54,038 nucleotides of DNA, taken from assembly GCA_964058805.1 (NCBI GenBank), contig CAXKVV010000253.1:1-54038 (forward strand), read 5' to 3'. Within the stretch, counting starts at the first letter, position 1; every line of letters starts with the position of its first letter. Made by a program: the position numbers and the translations under genes. Below the pieces are notes generated by a model that saw only the letters and a program-made list of their open reading frames with translations, was not told where the DNA came from and ran no database searches. Below, in pieces: positions 36,040 to 48,286 of this stretch. Source of the DNA: Schoenoplectus triqueter. Taxonomy: Eukaryota > Streptophyta > Magnoliopsida > Poales > Cyperaceae.

Positions 36040-37331
36040 AAGAAAAAAATTTATTATACTCACACCTCTGTACTACATTCCGTACCCTAACTATATAACT
36101 GTCTTAACTGTCGCTGCTCATTTCAAATTCTTTTGAAAACTATCCCCTTCTTCTCTTCCTCACATTCACTCCATTTCTTTCCCGATTTGGTTGGTTTTCC
36201 CATCTTCCTTTATTCCTCTCCACCGTCCTTCCTCCCCTCACCAATGCCCTCCTACACCAGCAGGACCACCACGCCCAGCTCATCGCTGCCCTCTCTCTCA
36301 CCGCCGTCAATGCCCAGTCCCACATTTCTCCGACTAAGATCTTTTTTTTTTCATTATATAAAATCATCGGAAGAAATTAAAATATTGCGGACTGGGAGGA
36401 GAGAAAGGAAGCATTTCGCCTCACTGCTGTTTTGGTCGCTTTGGTCATGACACCGTGCTTGACTCGCTAACACTGTGATCAAAATGGAATCGTGAGGGGG
36501 GAATGCGAAAGTGAAATGGAATTTATATCGCGTTTGTGATCGGAAGCGTCGGAGAGGAGGGAGGCGATTTCATTCGGTGAGAATTTAAGCATCTCAAATC
36601 GCGTTTTGAAATCGAGCGAGAAAGGGTGGTATTTGTACGGACGAGAGTTGGCGGAGGAGATAATCCACGTTATCCTTCGCTTCTTCGCTTGAATCACTCG
36701 ACCGCTGAGGGACAATATTGAATAGGAGAGTTCCGATGAGGTGATTTTCTTCTCCTCCTCTCGTTATTTGAGTTTTGATCTTCAACTTACGGTTAGAGTT
36801 TGAATGGCAATGTTTGTAAATTAAATTAAAGTTGAGCTTTATTAAAAAGTCTGATAGAATGAATTCATCTCCACCCTTTTTCATTTTGATCATAAAATTT
36901 AATCACCAAATCATTTCTTGTGAAATTTTTTCCACTGAAATAAATTAAATTCTTCAACTATTTTGTTTTGATCACAGTGTAAGAGGTTACAATTGTTCTC
37001 GGAGAAATTGGATAAATTTGAACTTATGAAGAGGCGTGAAAAGGTTGGCTTATTCTGACAAATTGTAATTTTTTACCTACAGGATTATATACACCGCAAT
37101 CGGCACTTTCTACCTTAATGACGTCATGCTTATTCTGACAAATTATAATTTTTCATCTACAGGATTATATACTTATAATTTGCAGTATTGAGATTTATAA
37201 TTTATGAGACTTGTAATTTGCGGTATTGAGACTTATAATTTATGATATTGAGAGTTGACTGTTATGCTTTTGAGACTTATTTGTTATGCTTTTGCAAGTC
37301 TCACTAATATGAGATTATAATATATTATATT
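36040..37331. other. Repeat-derived region with a GC-balanced, gene-like segment
   Basis: It starts with a short match to the 0.6-kb repeats of the 26-29 kb locus (CGTACCCTAACTATATAACT). 36120-36780 is less AT-rich and holds several overlapping open frames on both strands, none recognisable; it could be a captured gene fragment. From 37060 onward short motifs TATTGAGACTTATAATTTATG recur, and these continue after the Copia LTR at 39433, showing that the LTR was inserted into this sequence. Confidence 0.45.
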
Positions 37332-39432
37332 TGTTAGTTTGTAATAATCTTGAAGTCAATAATACGATAAATTTGTTATATAAAGCTTTGTTCATGAATT
37401 GGATATTTAAACGATATTTTATTTCCTTGAGTATTATTGAATTTATGAATCATTCCGAGTTCATGACTGGAATTGTGAAACTTCATAATATAGAATATAC
37501 TCTTAAAAGTCACTAACCAAGGTAATTAGCAGGAACACTAATTAACCGTTATCAGGTTAGTATGTGGATTAAATGATGGTCAAGTTTTACAGACCATAAA
37601 CAAAGAGTTGTCATTTTAATCACATAGATAGATGTTCAAGGAACATCGTATTTGATAGACCCCGAATGAAATATTAAATGGAATTGTGTTCGTGTCATTA
37701 ATGTTTTCGTTCAGTATTAAATTCTAAAGTATGAGGTATTCATCTTTCTTACATAGGATATGTATGTGTGTGATTTCTACCAAACGTTATCCGTAAAAGG
37801 TGGCTATAAAGGTAGCTCTTCGGTATACATAACTTATGCGGAGGAAGAGATGGTTTGCCAAAAGTACTATTGTCCCTCGTATTTTTATACGAGTTATAGC
37901 ATCACTGGGCCCCTTGATAGAGTAAGATTATCTGCTAGCAGTATAATTACAAGAGTAATTATATTTGATTATTTACTCAGGATCAAGAAAAGATTAAGTT
38001 TGCAAGGATGACACATACCTACCTTGAAACTGATCTGATAGCTATGAGACAAAAGAATTAAACACAAGTAAATAGTTTACTGGATCATGATATTGTACAG
38101 TACATCATCATCTGTGTAATTAGATGGTCATAGTGCATTCTGCCAGATGCCTCCTATGATTATAGAAGTTAAAACGGTTTTAACTCTATTTACCAACATA
38201 ACACGGATCCTGTCGGGTCACACCGTATAGGAGTTAATCGGAGAATCTTATTGATTAATTATGAATTGTTTATAATTAATAATAAGATGGTTATAATTAA
38301 TTATATATGATATAATTATATTTGTCATAGAGATGACAAGAAGCAAAAATCAGATTGAATTTATAACGTGTTGGACACGTCGTATAAATTCGCCGAAACA
38401 ACAACCGAGAAAAATATAATTGTAGATGACAATTATATATATTTGATTTGGATTTTAAAATGTTAATTATGGATTTGAATTATGGGCCAAAGCCCATTTA
38501 TAATTAAAGTCTTAATTAATAATTAAAAGCCCAAAATCAGAAAAGCCCAAAAAAACCCAAAATCCGAAAAGCCCAAAAAGGCCCATGATGACCTCCAAGG
38601 GTATTTTGGTAATTTGTCCAAAAGCCCAAGGGTATTTCGGTAATTTGGCCAAAAAGCCCAATGGCGTTTTGGTAAATTGGATGAACTTTAAGGGTATTTT
38701 GGTCTTTTCACTTTGAAACCTCCTTACTATTCACGAGGGCATTTTGGTAATTTGTCAATTCCATTTTTTCTATAAATAGAGGGGTAGGGTGAGAGAAAAA
38801 GTTCCACCAAATCAGTTCTACTTTCTCTCTCCCGGTATACGGTTGTTTCAGAATTCACGGGATCGGTGAATAGTGTTTTTACGAAAGTTGCGGTATTTCT
38901 GCACATTTGTGAAACAGAATTACTGCGAGTCGTGAATAGTACTATTTCGTCTTTTTTTCGGGTGAATAGTGTTTTTGCGAAAAACCGCGGTTTACAGTAT
39001 TTCTGGCAAAAGAAATAAGCCGCTCTCTGGTTAGTCCTGGTGGATAACCTACAGAGGCATCAGACGTTTGGTGCTCCGAGACAAGCCGATTTTCATTCCA
39101 ATTAAAATTTGGAAGCGAGGTATAACATCTTATATTAATCTATGTAATTGTTAAGTAGATTAATATTTTAGAAATCAATCATGGAGTAGATCAATAAAGG
39201 TTTAAAGAGGTGTGTATCTCTCGGTAATCATCCGACACATCACTTTAACCCTAAGCTTAAGTTAGAAGTAAAATAATATTTTACCGTCTTTTGTAAAGGA
39301 TTAAATGTCTGTAACTCTCGGTTATTATCCGACATACTTTAATCCCTAACTTAAGTAGAAGTAAAATTTTTGTTCTACGGTCTTTCCGCAGCTTGAGCAT
39401 TAATGGGATTTGGGGCATTCCGAATCCCAACA
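37332..39432 (+). repeat. Left Copia LTR
   Basis: 2101 bp, TG...CA. TATA box TATAAATA at 38771-38778, after several GGGTATTTTGGTAATTTG-type units (38597-38757). It differs from the right LTR at 37421, 37599, 37672, 37785, 38122, 38175, 38176, 38450, 38539 and 38555, and nowhere after that. Confidence 0.9.
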
Positions 39433-40365
39433 GTATTGAGACTACTAATTTAGAGTGTTGAGGCTTATAATTTATGGTATTGAGATTTCACTTGTTATTT
39501 GTGAGATTTATAATAAGATTTATAATTTGTGATATTGATATTTTGATAGCGAGACTTATATTTTTGTGTGCTGAGACTTATAAATTATGGTATTGAGACT
39601 TTGTATATAATATTTTAGACATTATAGTTTAGGTATATATACTTGTTCATATTCTGATGATGGCTAGCTAATTATAGTTTAGGTATATGTACTTGAGTAT
39701 TAACTATTAAGACATCATTTTGTGCTGTTAAGATTTGGGATATTTGATTTTAGGACATTAAGGTTTAAGTATAACGGTATATAGACTTACCCATATCCTG
39801 ATGGTCGCCAAATAAAAATTTAAGTTCAAAATATGACTCGTAATGTTAGATATTAACACGTAGTATTTTTTATTCAGATGTGGGACATTCGATTTTAAGA
39901 TATTGATGTTTAGGTATTAGAATTGTTCATATTCTGATGATCGTTCAAATGTTAATTTTAAATTCAAAATATGACTTATAGTATTGTATATGAAGATATC
40001 ATATTTTTCATGTTAAGACTTAAAATATTCAGTTTTAAGACATTGAAGTTTAGACATAAATTTTTGTCTTTGTCCTGATTGTTATCTAAATATAAATTTT
40101 AAGTACAAAATATAATTTGATATATTAGGTATTAAGATTTTATTTTTTCAGTGTCAAGACTTAAGATCTTCGGTTTTAAGACTTTGATGATAGTTGATGT
40201 TCGAGAATATGGTCAACGTGATCAACTATTTTTTTAGTTAAGGTTACAGATCGGAGTAGATCTAGAATATAATTAGTTGATCTCTTAAATAAAATATACC
40301 ACATATATATAATAGAGACGTTTTCAAATTCATTTATAGGAAACTACTCTTTATGTAAAGAGAGT
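39433..40365. repeat. Duplicated 3'-flank segment (copy 1)
   Basis: Identical, as read by eye, to 47354-48286. It contains TATTGAGACTTATA motifs and ~140-bp units (about 39600-40180) of the same family as the array at 28230-28850. It abuts the retrotransposon interior at 40365/40366. The first 10-bp arm of a small inverted repeat (40341-40350 with 40361-40370) lies in it and the second spans the junction. Confidence 0.88.
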
Positions 40366-40670
40366 AGTTTTGAAATCATATAAAATGTTTATATGCTTTT
40401 TACGGTATAAATAAAGAACAAAGATGAAGTTGCAAAATAAAGAATTGAGAACTGATAGTTATATATGTGACTGATTCACATATATATATACAAAATGTTT
40501 GTATGAGCAAGTAAATTAGATTTACTGCTTTGATATGAAATGTATCTTATCATAGATGCAAAGCTACTTCTATTGGATAGATAGTAGTTATATACGTGAC
40601 TGATTCATGTATATATACAAAATATTTGTATGAGCTGGTAAATTGAATTTACCGCTTTGATAATAAATGA

Positions 40671-41135
40671 GTAAATTAGATTTATCATTTTAAGGAACCG
40701 TGAAAGAATGTTATGTCAAAGAAAGACTGGAAAAGGAACTTTCAATGGTCTTTCTGGCAGACGTCTTTTCACGTGTTCATAAGTCTGTTTAAAGTCAGCT
40801 TAATAAACTGACTAATTATAAATGTGTAAATTAGATTTATCATTTTAAGGAACCGTGAAAGAATGTTATGTCAAAGAAAGACTGGAAAAGGAACTTTCAA
40901 TGGTCTTTCTGGCAAACGTATTTTCACGTGTTCATAAGTCTGTTTAAAGTTAGCTTAATAAACTGACTAATTATAAATGTGTAAATTAGATTTATCATTT
41001 TTAAGAAACCGTGAAGGAAGGTTGTGTCAAAGAAAGACTGGAAAAGGAACTTTCAGTGGTCTTTCTGGCAGACATCTTTTACGTGTTCGTAAGTCTGTTT
41101 AAAGTCAGTTTAACAAACTGACTGCTTACGATGTT
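40671..41135. repeat. Three 155-bp tandem repeats in the Copia leader
   Basis: Units start at 40671, 40826 and 40981 with GTAAATTAGATTTATCATTT, and carry GGAAAAGGAACTTTCA and GTGTTCATAAGTCTGTTTAA. A shorter doublet precedes them (about 40457-40542 and 40588-40670). They lie between the abnormal junction and gag. Confidence 0.85.
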
Positions 41136-41626
41136 AAACCCGAAAAATTAAGTAATATGCCCTACCTACTCTGTCCTCGCATACCATTGTTCATTGGCAG
41201 ACGTGACCTACTCAGTAGGCGTCACCTTTTACCTTTGGTTTTCGAGGGTTATGTCCGACATAACGAATCAAATAGAGTGAGGTTACTTACCAATGATTTC
41301 CAAAACAGTTTTGGGCTTGGGGCAAAGTTTCGTTAAAACATATGATGTTTAGCGAAACCAAGAATCACATAGAGATGTGATTAGCAAAGAGTTGCTTACC
41401 TAAGATAATTAATAAACGAGTTATTCAACGATAACTTGATTATCAATGAAAATAGGGATCTTGGTCCTAACTACAAACGGGAATAGAACAAATTTGTAGT
41501 GGGAGTTTTATTTGAAATAAGACATTACATGAACAAAGCTAAAAATCTTTACATTTTAAATGTTGTATCACATGGTTAAAGAAACTCTTACTAATACGTT
41601 ATGTGCGCTCATAATCATACTAAGAC

Positions 41627-42240
41627 ATGAGAAACTCGAGTACGTCCTTAAATACACTAATCCCTGCACAGCCTGCAGTAGACTGCACAGCAAATGAAGT
41701 CACCATGTACAACAAGCACAAAGAACATGAGCTTGATGTACAAAGTTTCTTGGTCAAGAAATTTAAGGTGACTAAATCTCCGCTGAGTCATAAGATGACT
41801 GAGGGCAGCTCTCTTGACACTCACATGCTCCGTATGACGAGCGATGTTGAGCAGTTGGAGAAGCTTAACAGTCCGTTGAGCAAAGAGTTTGTTACGGATG
41901 TTATCCTGAACTCTCTCCCTCCTAGCTATTCTAATTTCATCAGGAATTATTATATGCTGGGAATGGACAAGAGCTTGCAGGAGCTCAAAGGGATGTTGAG
42001 GATCGCTGATGGGGAGATGAAGAAGAATTCTTCTAACCTCATGATCCAAGAAGGTGGAAATAAGATTAAAATGACGAAACATAAAGTGACTTTCAAAGTA
42101 ACGTTTAAGTACAAGAGCAAAGGGAAAATAGTTTCTAATCAGAACACTCCCTAGGCAAAAACCTCTTCTACCTCTGACTGCTTTTACTGTCAAAGTAAGG
42201 GTCATTGGAAGAGGACCTGCCCTAAATATCTGGAGATCTA
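41627..42240 (+). pseudogene. Copia gag remnant with zinc knuckle
   Basis: The reading frame from 41627 carries the UBN2-type gag region (LNSLPPSYSNFIRNY...KSLQELKGMLR). A TAG at 42152-42154 interrupts it; further on the same frame reads a CCHC knuckle (CFYCQSKGHWKRTC). The usual N-terminal gag part is missing, so the protein would be truncated at both ends. Confidence 0.8.
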
Positions 42241-42294
42241 AGGATGGGAAAGGTTCTCAAGACTTCAACTTCAGGTATTTTTATTGTTGAAGTT

Positions 42295-42810
42295 AACGTT
42301 GTTACCTCTATTCATGATTGAGTATTGGATACTGGATCATGTGCTCATATTTGTTCAAATATAGAGACACTAAAGAATAAGAGAAAACTACAAAATAAGG
42401 AAATACAACTCCGAGTTGGAAACGGTGCACAAGTTGCAGCCGTAATAGTCGGAAGTATAGAGTTGTGTTTGCCTAGCGGGCTTGTAATGGAACTTGAAAA
42501 TGTATATTTTGTTCCAAGTATTTTCAGAAACATCATTTCAATCTCATGTTTAGAAATGAATGGTTTCTCTTTTGTTATAAAGGACAATGGTTGTTCTATA
42601 TATAAAGATGAGTTATATTATGGATCTTCTTTTATGATGAATGATCTTTATATACTGGAAATAGACAAACCTATATTTAACATCAATAAACGACTCAAAA
42701 CATCTCATGAAAGTATGACTTTCATATGGCATTATCGCCTTGGTCATATAAACGAGAAACGCATCAAAAGTTACATGAAGTTGGACTTCTTTATAATTTT
42801 AATATTGTGA
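42295..42810 (+). pseudogene. Copia protease and GAG-pre-integrase remnant
   Basis: The aspartic protease motif LDTGSCAHIC lies near 42325-42355, followed by a core ending in NIISISCLEMNG and then the pre-integrase WHYRLGHINEKRI near 42730. The frame ends at TGA 42808-42810 instead of running into integrase; the expected zinc-binding C-X2-C part is lost. Confidence 0.82.
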
Positions 42811-42828
42811 ATCTTGTTTACGTGAAAA

Positions 42829-43842
42829 ATGACCAAATTGTCTTTCTCCAAGAAGGGCGAAAGGACAAGTGACTTATTAGCCCTTATACACACAGATGTA
42901 TGCAGACCAATGAGTACTTGTACAAGAAACAGTGATCGCTACTTTATCACATTTATTGATGATTACAGTAGATATGATTATGTCTACTTGATGAGACATA
43001 AGTCTGAATCTTTTGAAAAGTTCAAGGAATTCAAGACTGAAGTAGAAAATCAACTGAATAAAAGTATTAAGGCCTTACGGTCAGACCGTGGAGGCGAATA
43101 CTTAAGTTATGAGTTTATAATGTACTTAAAAGAATGTGGGATAGTCTCACAACTCACACCTCCGGGAATGCCGCAATGGAATGGTGTTTCTGAGAGGAGG
43201 AATCAAACTCTGTTAGACATGATTTGTTCCATGATGAGTAATACCACACTCCCAAAAATATTTTGGGGGCACGCACTAGAAACTGCTGCACTAATAATAA
43301 ATAAGGTTTCATCCAAGTCAGTAGAAAAGACTCCATATGAGTTATGGTTTGGTAAGGTACCAAATATGTCTTATCTTAAAATTTAGGGTTGCAAGGTATT
43401 TGTCAAACGTTCGACTTCTGACAAACTTGGACCCAAAGCTGATAAATGTTTTTTCGTAGGGTATCCTAAGGAAACGAAAGGATATTACTTCTATTATCAG
43501 TCCGAGAACAAGATAATTGTTGCTCGTCATGGTATATTTTTGGAGAAAGAGTTTCTCGCAAAAGGAAGTAGTGGGAGTAATGTAATACTTGAAGAAATTC
43601 AAGATACATCACACAATACAATATCTGATACTGATCAGATAAACCCACCACTTGATTCTTCGGCTAATGAGCATTTGGAAGAACCAAATCTACAAATAGT
43701 TGTGGAAGAAGTTCTAGTCCCGAGCTCATCTACTTCAACGCAAGTTGAAATAGAACTAAATGCGCATACTGATGTGGATGAAGTTCGACAGCCTGAAGAA
43801 CAAGTGCTACGAAGGTCACATAGGACAGTTCGTGCACCTTAA
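42829..43842 (+). pseudogene. Copia integrase remnant
   Basis: Catalytic-core motifs are visible: HTDVCRPMS, FIDDYSRY, SDRGGEY and GVSERRNQTLLDM, giving the D, D and E residues. A TAG at 43384-43386 breaks the frame before the C-terminal part; the frame continues with GYPKETKGYYFY-like sequence and an acidic linker to a TAA at 43840-43842. Confidence 0.85.
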
Positions 43843-43848
43843 AGGTAC

Positions 43849-45000
43849 ATGGGACTGCATGAAGTCTCAGTATTTGATGCTGAAGATCCTCTGACCTATG
43901 CGGAAGCAGTGGATAGACCCGACTCTGATAAATGGCTGGAGGCCATGAGATCCGAAATACAGTCCATGTATGACAACAAGGTTTGGAACCTGGTTGCACC
44001 ACTTGTTGGGGTAAAACCCATAGCTAACAAGTGGGTTTTTTAAAAGAAAAACAGGCATGGATGATAAGATGATTATTTACAAAGTACGGCTAGTAGCGAA
44101 AGGTTTCAAGCAAATTCTCGACGTAGATTATGATGAAACTTTTTCGTCCGTAGCTATGTTTAAGTCAATTCGGATGCTCCTAGCAATTATCATATTTCAT
44201 GATTATGAAATATGACAAATGGATGTCAAAACCGTCTTCCTAAATGGAAATTTGGAAGAGGACGTGTATATGATACAGCCCATAAGTTTTGAGGATCCAA
44301 AGAATGCTGGGAAGTTATGCAAGCTTCTCAGATCCATTATGGATTGAAGCAAGCATCACGGAGTTGGAATCTTTGATTTGACGAAGAAGTCAAACAGTTT
44401 GACTTCGTCAGATGCAAAGAAGAACATTGTGTATACAGGAAAACTAGTGGGAGTGTCATCGCTATTTTAACCCTCTATGTGGACGATATACTCTTAATGG
44501 GAAATAATATTCCCCTATTGCAATCAGCCAAATCTTCATTAAAGAAAGTGTTCTCAATGAAAGATTTGGGCGAGACTGTCTATATACTAGGCATAAAGAT
44601 CTATAGAGATAGATCTAAGAGACTTATTGGATTAAGTCAAAGTACATACATTGATAAAGTGCTGAATCGGTTCAGCACGTAGAATTCTAAGAAAAGATTT
44701 CTGCCAATGAATCATGGTGCACAGCTTAGCAAGACTCAGTGTCCTTTGACAACTGATGAGCAAAACATAATGAGTAGAGTACCATATGCTTCGGCTATTG
44801 GCTCTATCATGTACGCCATGTTGTGCACTCGCCCTGATGTCTCGTACGCTTGGAGTGTGACGAGTAGATATCAGGCTAATCCATGCTAGGAGCACTTGAA
44901 TGCTGCAAAGAATATCTTTAAGTACTTAAGAAGAACTAAGGATATGTTTCTCATCTACGGTGCTGACTCAGAGCCCGTGGTAAGTGATTACACAGACGTT
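43849..45000 (+). pseudogene. Copia reverse transcriptase remnant, RNase H mostly deleted
   Basis: Starts with DPLTYAEAVD...KWLEAMRSEIQSM and VGVKPIANKWVF, with TAA at 44041. The polymerase signature YVDDILLM is at 44476-44499. MKDLGE, ILGIKI, and SRVPYASAIGSIMYAM follow. Stops at 44041, about 44213, 44680 and 44887 break it. After VSDYTD (about 44985) the RNase H domain is missing; sequence resumes with the C-terminal NTADPLVRSLPQAKH and GLRHIGDW tail by 45160. Confidence 0.87.
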
Positions 45001-45252
45001 ATCACCTCATATGAAAAATCATAAATAGAGGAGACGTAAAGATTTATAAAATTGACACCGTCGGCAACACAGCTGATCCACTTGTAAGATCTCTACCTCA
45101 GGCCAAGCACTAGTTGCACATATCTTCTTTGGGTTTGAGACACATAGGAGATTGGCTGTGAGATTTTCCTTTAAATCTGAGAGATTTATAGAATAAAGAG
45201 ATTTGTATAAGGCATGGCTCAATATGATTGACTCCAAGCTTAAGTGGGAGAT

Positions 45253-47353
45253 TGTTAGTTTGTAATAATCTTGAAGTCAATAATACGATAAATTTGTTAT
45301 ATAAAGCTTTGTTCATGAATTGGATATTTAAACGATATTTTGTTTCCTTGAGTATTATTGAATTTATGAATCATTCCGAGTTCATGACTGGAATTGTGAA
45401 ACTTCATAATATAGAATATACTCTTAAAAGTCACTAACCAAGGTAATTAGCAGGAACACTAATTAACCGTTATCAGGTTAGTATGTGGATTAAATGATGG
45501 TCAAGTTTTACAGACCATAGACAAAGAGTTGTCATTTTAATCACATAGATAGATGTTCAAGGAACATCGTATTTGATAGACCCCGAATGAAACATTAAAT
45601 GGAATTGTGTTCGTGTCATTAATGTTTTCGTTCAGTATTAAATTCTAAAGTATGAGGTATTCATCTTTCTTACATAGGATATGTATGTGTGTGATTTCTA
45701 CCAAATGTTATCCGTAAAAGGTGGCTATAAAGGTAGCTCTTCGGTATACATAACTTATGCGGAGGAAGAGATGGTTTGCCAAAAGTACTATTGTCCCTCG
45801 TATTTTTATACGAGTTATAGCATCACTGGGCCCCTTGATAGAGTAAGATTATCTGCTAGCAGTATAATTACAAGAGTAATTATATTTGATTATTTACTCA
45901 GGATCAAGAAAAGATTAAGTTTGCAAGGATGACACATACCTACCTTGAAACTGATCTGATAGCTATGAGACAAAAGAATTAAACACAAGTAAATAGTTTA
46001 CTGGATCATGATATTGTACAGTACATCATCATCTGTGTAATTGGATGGTCATAGTGCATTCTGCCAGATGCCTCCTATGATTATAGAAGTTAAAAAAGTT
46101 TTAACTCTATTTACCAACATAACACGGATCCTGTCGGGTCACACCGTATAGGAGTTAATCGGAGAATCTTATTGATTAATTATGAATTGTTTATAATTAA
46201 TAATAAGATGGTTATAATTAATTATATATGATATAATTATATTTGTCATAGAGATGACAAGAAGCAAAAATCAGATTGAATTTATAACGTGTTGGACACG
46301 TCGTATAAATTCGCCGAAACAACAACCGAGAAAAATATAATTGTAGATGACAATTATATATATTTGATTTAGATTTTAAAATGTTAATTATGGATTTGAA
46401 TTATGGGCCAAAGCCCATTTATAATTAAAGTCTTAATTAATAATTAAAAGCCCAAAATCCGAAAAGCCCAAAAAAGCCCAAAATCCGAAAAGCCCAAAAA
46501 GGCCCATGATGACCTCCAAGGGTATTTTGGTAATTTGTCCAAAAGCCCAAGGGTATTTCGGTAATTTGGCCAAAAAGCCCAATGGCGTTTTGGTAAATTG
46601 GATGAACTTTAAGGGTATTTTGGTCTTTTCACTTTGAAACCTCCTTACTATTCACGAGGGCATTTTGGTAATTTGTCAATTCCATTTTTTCTATAAATAG
46701 AGGGGTAGGGTGAGAGAAAAAGTTCCACCAAATCAGTTCTACTTTCTCTCTCCCGGTATACGGTTGTTTCAGAATTCACGGGATCGGTGAATAGTGTTTT
46801 TACGAAAGTTGCGGTATTTCTGCACATTTGTGAAACAGAATTACTGCGAGTCGTGAATAGTACTATTTCGTCTTTTTTTCGGGTGAATAGTGTTTTTGCG
46901 AAAAACCGCGGTTTACAGTATTTCTGGCAAAAGAAATAAGCCGCTCTCTGGTTAGTCCTGGTGGATAACCTACAGAGGCATCAGACGTTTGGTGCTCCGA
47001 GACAAGCCGATTTTCATTCCAATTAAAATTTGGAAGCGAGGTATAACATCTTATATTAATCTATGTAATTGTTAAGTAGATTAATATTTTAGAAATCAAT
47101 CATGGAGTAGATCAATAAAGGTTTAAAGAGGTGTGTATCTCTCGGTAATCATCCGACACATCACTTTAACCCTAAGCTTAAGTTAGAAGTAAAATAATAT
47201 TTTACCGTCTTTTGTAAAGGATTAAATGTCTGTAACTCTCGGTTATTATCCGACATACTTTAATCCCTAACTTAAGTAGAAGTAAAATTTTTGTTCTACG
47301 GTCTTTCCGCAGCTTGAGCATTAATGGGATTTGGGGCATTCCGAATCCCAACA
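45253..47353 (+). repeat. Right Copia LTR
   Basis: 2101 bp, directly after the polypurine tract. TATA box at 46692-46699. Identical to the left LTR from left position 38556 onward, with ten single-base differences before that. Confidence 0.9.
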
Positions 47354-48286
47354 GTATTGAGACTACTAATTTAGAGTGTTGAGGCTTATAATTTATGGTA
47401 TTGAGATTTCACTTGTTATTTGTGAGATTTATAATAAGATTTATAATTTGTGATATTGATATTTTGATAGCGAGACTTATATTTTTGTGTGCTGAGACTT
47501 ATAAATTATGGTATTGAGACTTTGTATATAATATTTTAGACATTATAGTTTAGGTATATATACTTGTTCATATTCTGATGATGGCTAGCTAATTATAGTT
47601 TAGGTATATGTACTTGAGTATTAACTATTAAGACATCATTTTGTGCTGTTAAGATTTGGGATATTTGATTTTAGGACATTAAGGTTTAAGTATAACGGTA
47701 TATAGACTTACCCATATCCTGATGGTCGCCAAATAAAAATTTAAGTTCAAAATATGACTCGTAATGTTAGATATTAACACGTAGTATTTTTTATTCAGAT
47801 GTGGGACATTCGATTTTAAGATATTGATGTTTAGGTATTAGAATTGTTCATATTCTGATGATCGTTCAAATGTTAATTTTAAATTCAAAATATGACTTAT
47901 AGTATTGTATATGAAGATATCATATTTTTCATGTTAAGACTTAAAATATTCAGTTTTAAGACATTGAAGTTTAGACATAAATTTTTGTCTTTGTCCTGAT
48001 TGTTATCTAAATATAAATTTTAAGTACAAAATATAATTTGATATATTAGGTATTAAGATTTTATTTTTTCAGTGTCAAGACTTAAGATCTTCGGTTTTAA
48101 GACTTTGATGATAGTTGATGTTCGAGAATATGGTCAACGTGATCAACTATTTTTTTAGTTAAGGTTACAGATCGGAGTAGATCTAGAATATAATTAGTTG
48201 ATCTCTTAAATAAAATATACCACATATATATAATAGAGACGTTTTCAAATTCATTTATAGGAAACTACTCTTTATGTAAAGAGAGT
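47354..48286. repeat. Host flank of the Copia element (copy 2, probable original)
   Basis: The counterpart of 39433-40365. Here the sequence continues past the repeat into unrelated DNA (GGGATCCCATCACA). Its start resembles the sequence just left of the left LTR, which makes this the likely source copy. Confidence 0.8.

Larger units (their letters stand above)
37332..47353 (+). mobile_element. Ty1/Copia LTR retrotransposon, inactive, with a duplicated 3' flank inside
   Basis: LTRs of 2101 bp each (37332-39432, 45253-47353) start TGTTAGTTTG and end CCCAACA. The right LTR is preceded by a typical polypurine tract (AAGTGGGAGAT, 45242-45252). The outer target sites are ATATT (37327-37331) and GTATT (47354-47358), one mismatch. 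Domain order gag-protease-integrase-reverse transcriptase marks Copia. Abnormally, the left LTR is followed not by a primer-binding site but by 933 bp (39433-40365) identical to the sequence after the right LTR. The coding region has many stops and a large RNase H deletion. Confidence 0.88.

Noticed and set aside
37760..38011. 83-residue frame present in both LTRs (also 45681-45932)
   Set aside because: It lies in the LTR U3, resembles no protein, and LTR position explains why it occurs twice.
40671..41135. CRISPR-like direct repeats
   Set aside because: Units are contiguous 155-bp tandem copies without variable spacers, in a plant retrotransposon leader.
41657..42205. 182-residue minus-strand frame
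   Set aside because: Antisense shadow of the Copia gag remnant.
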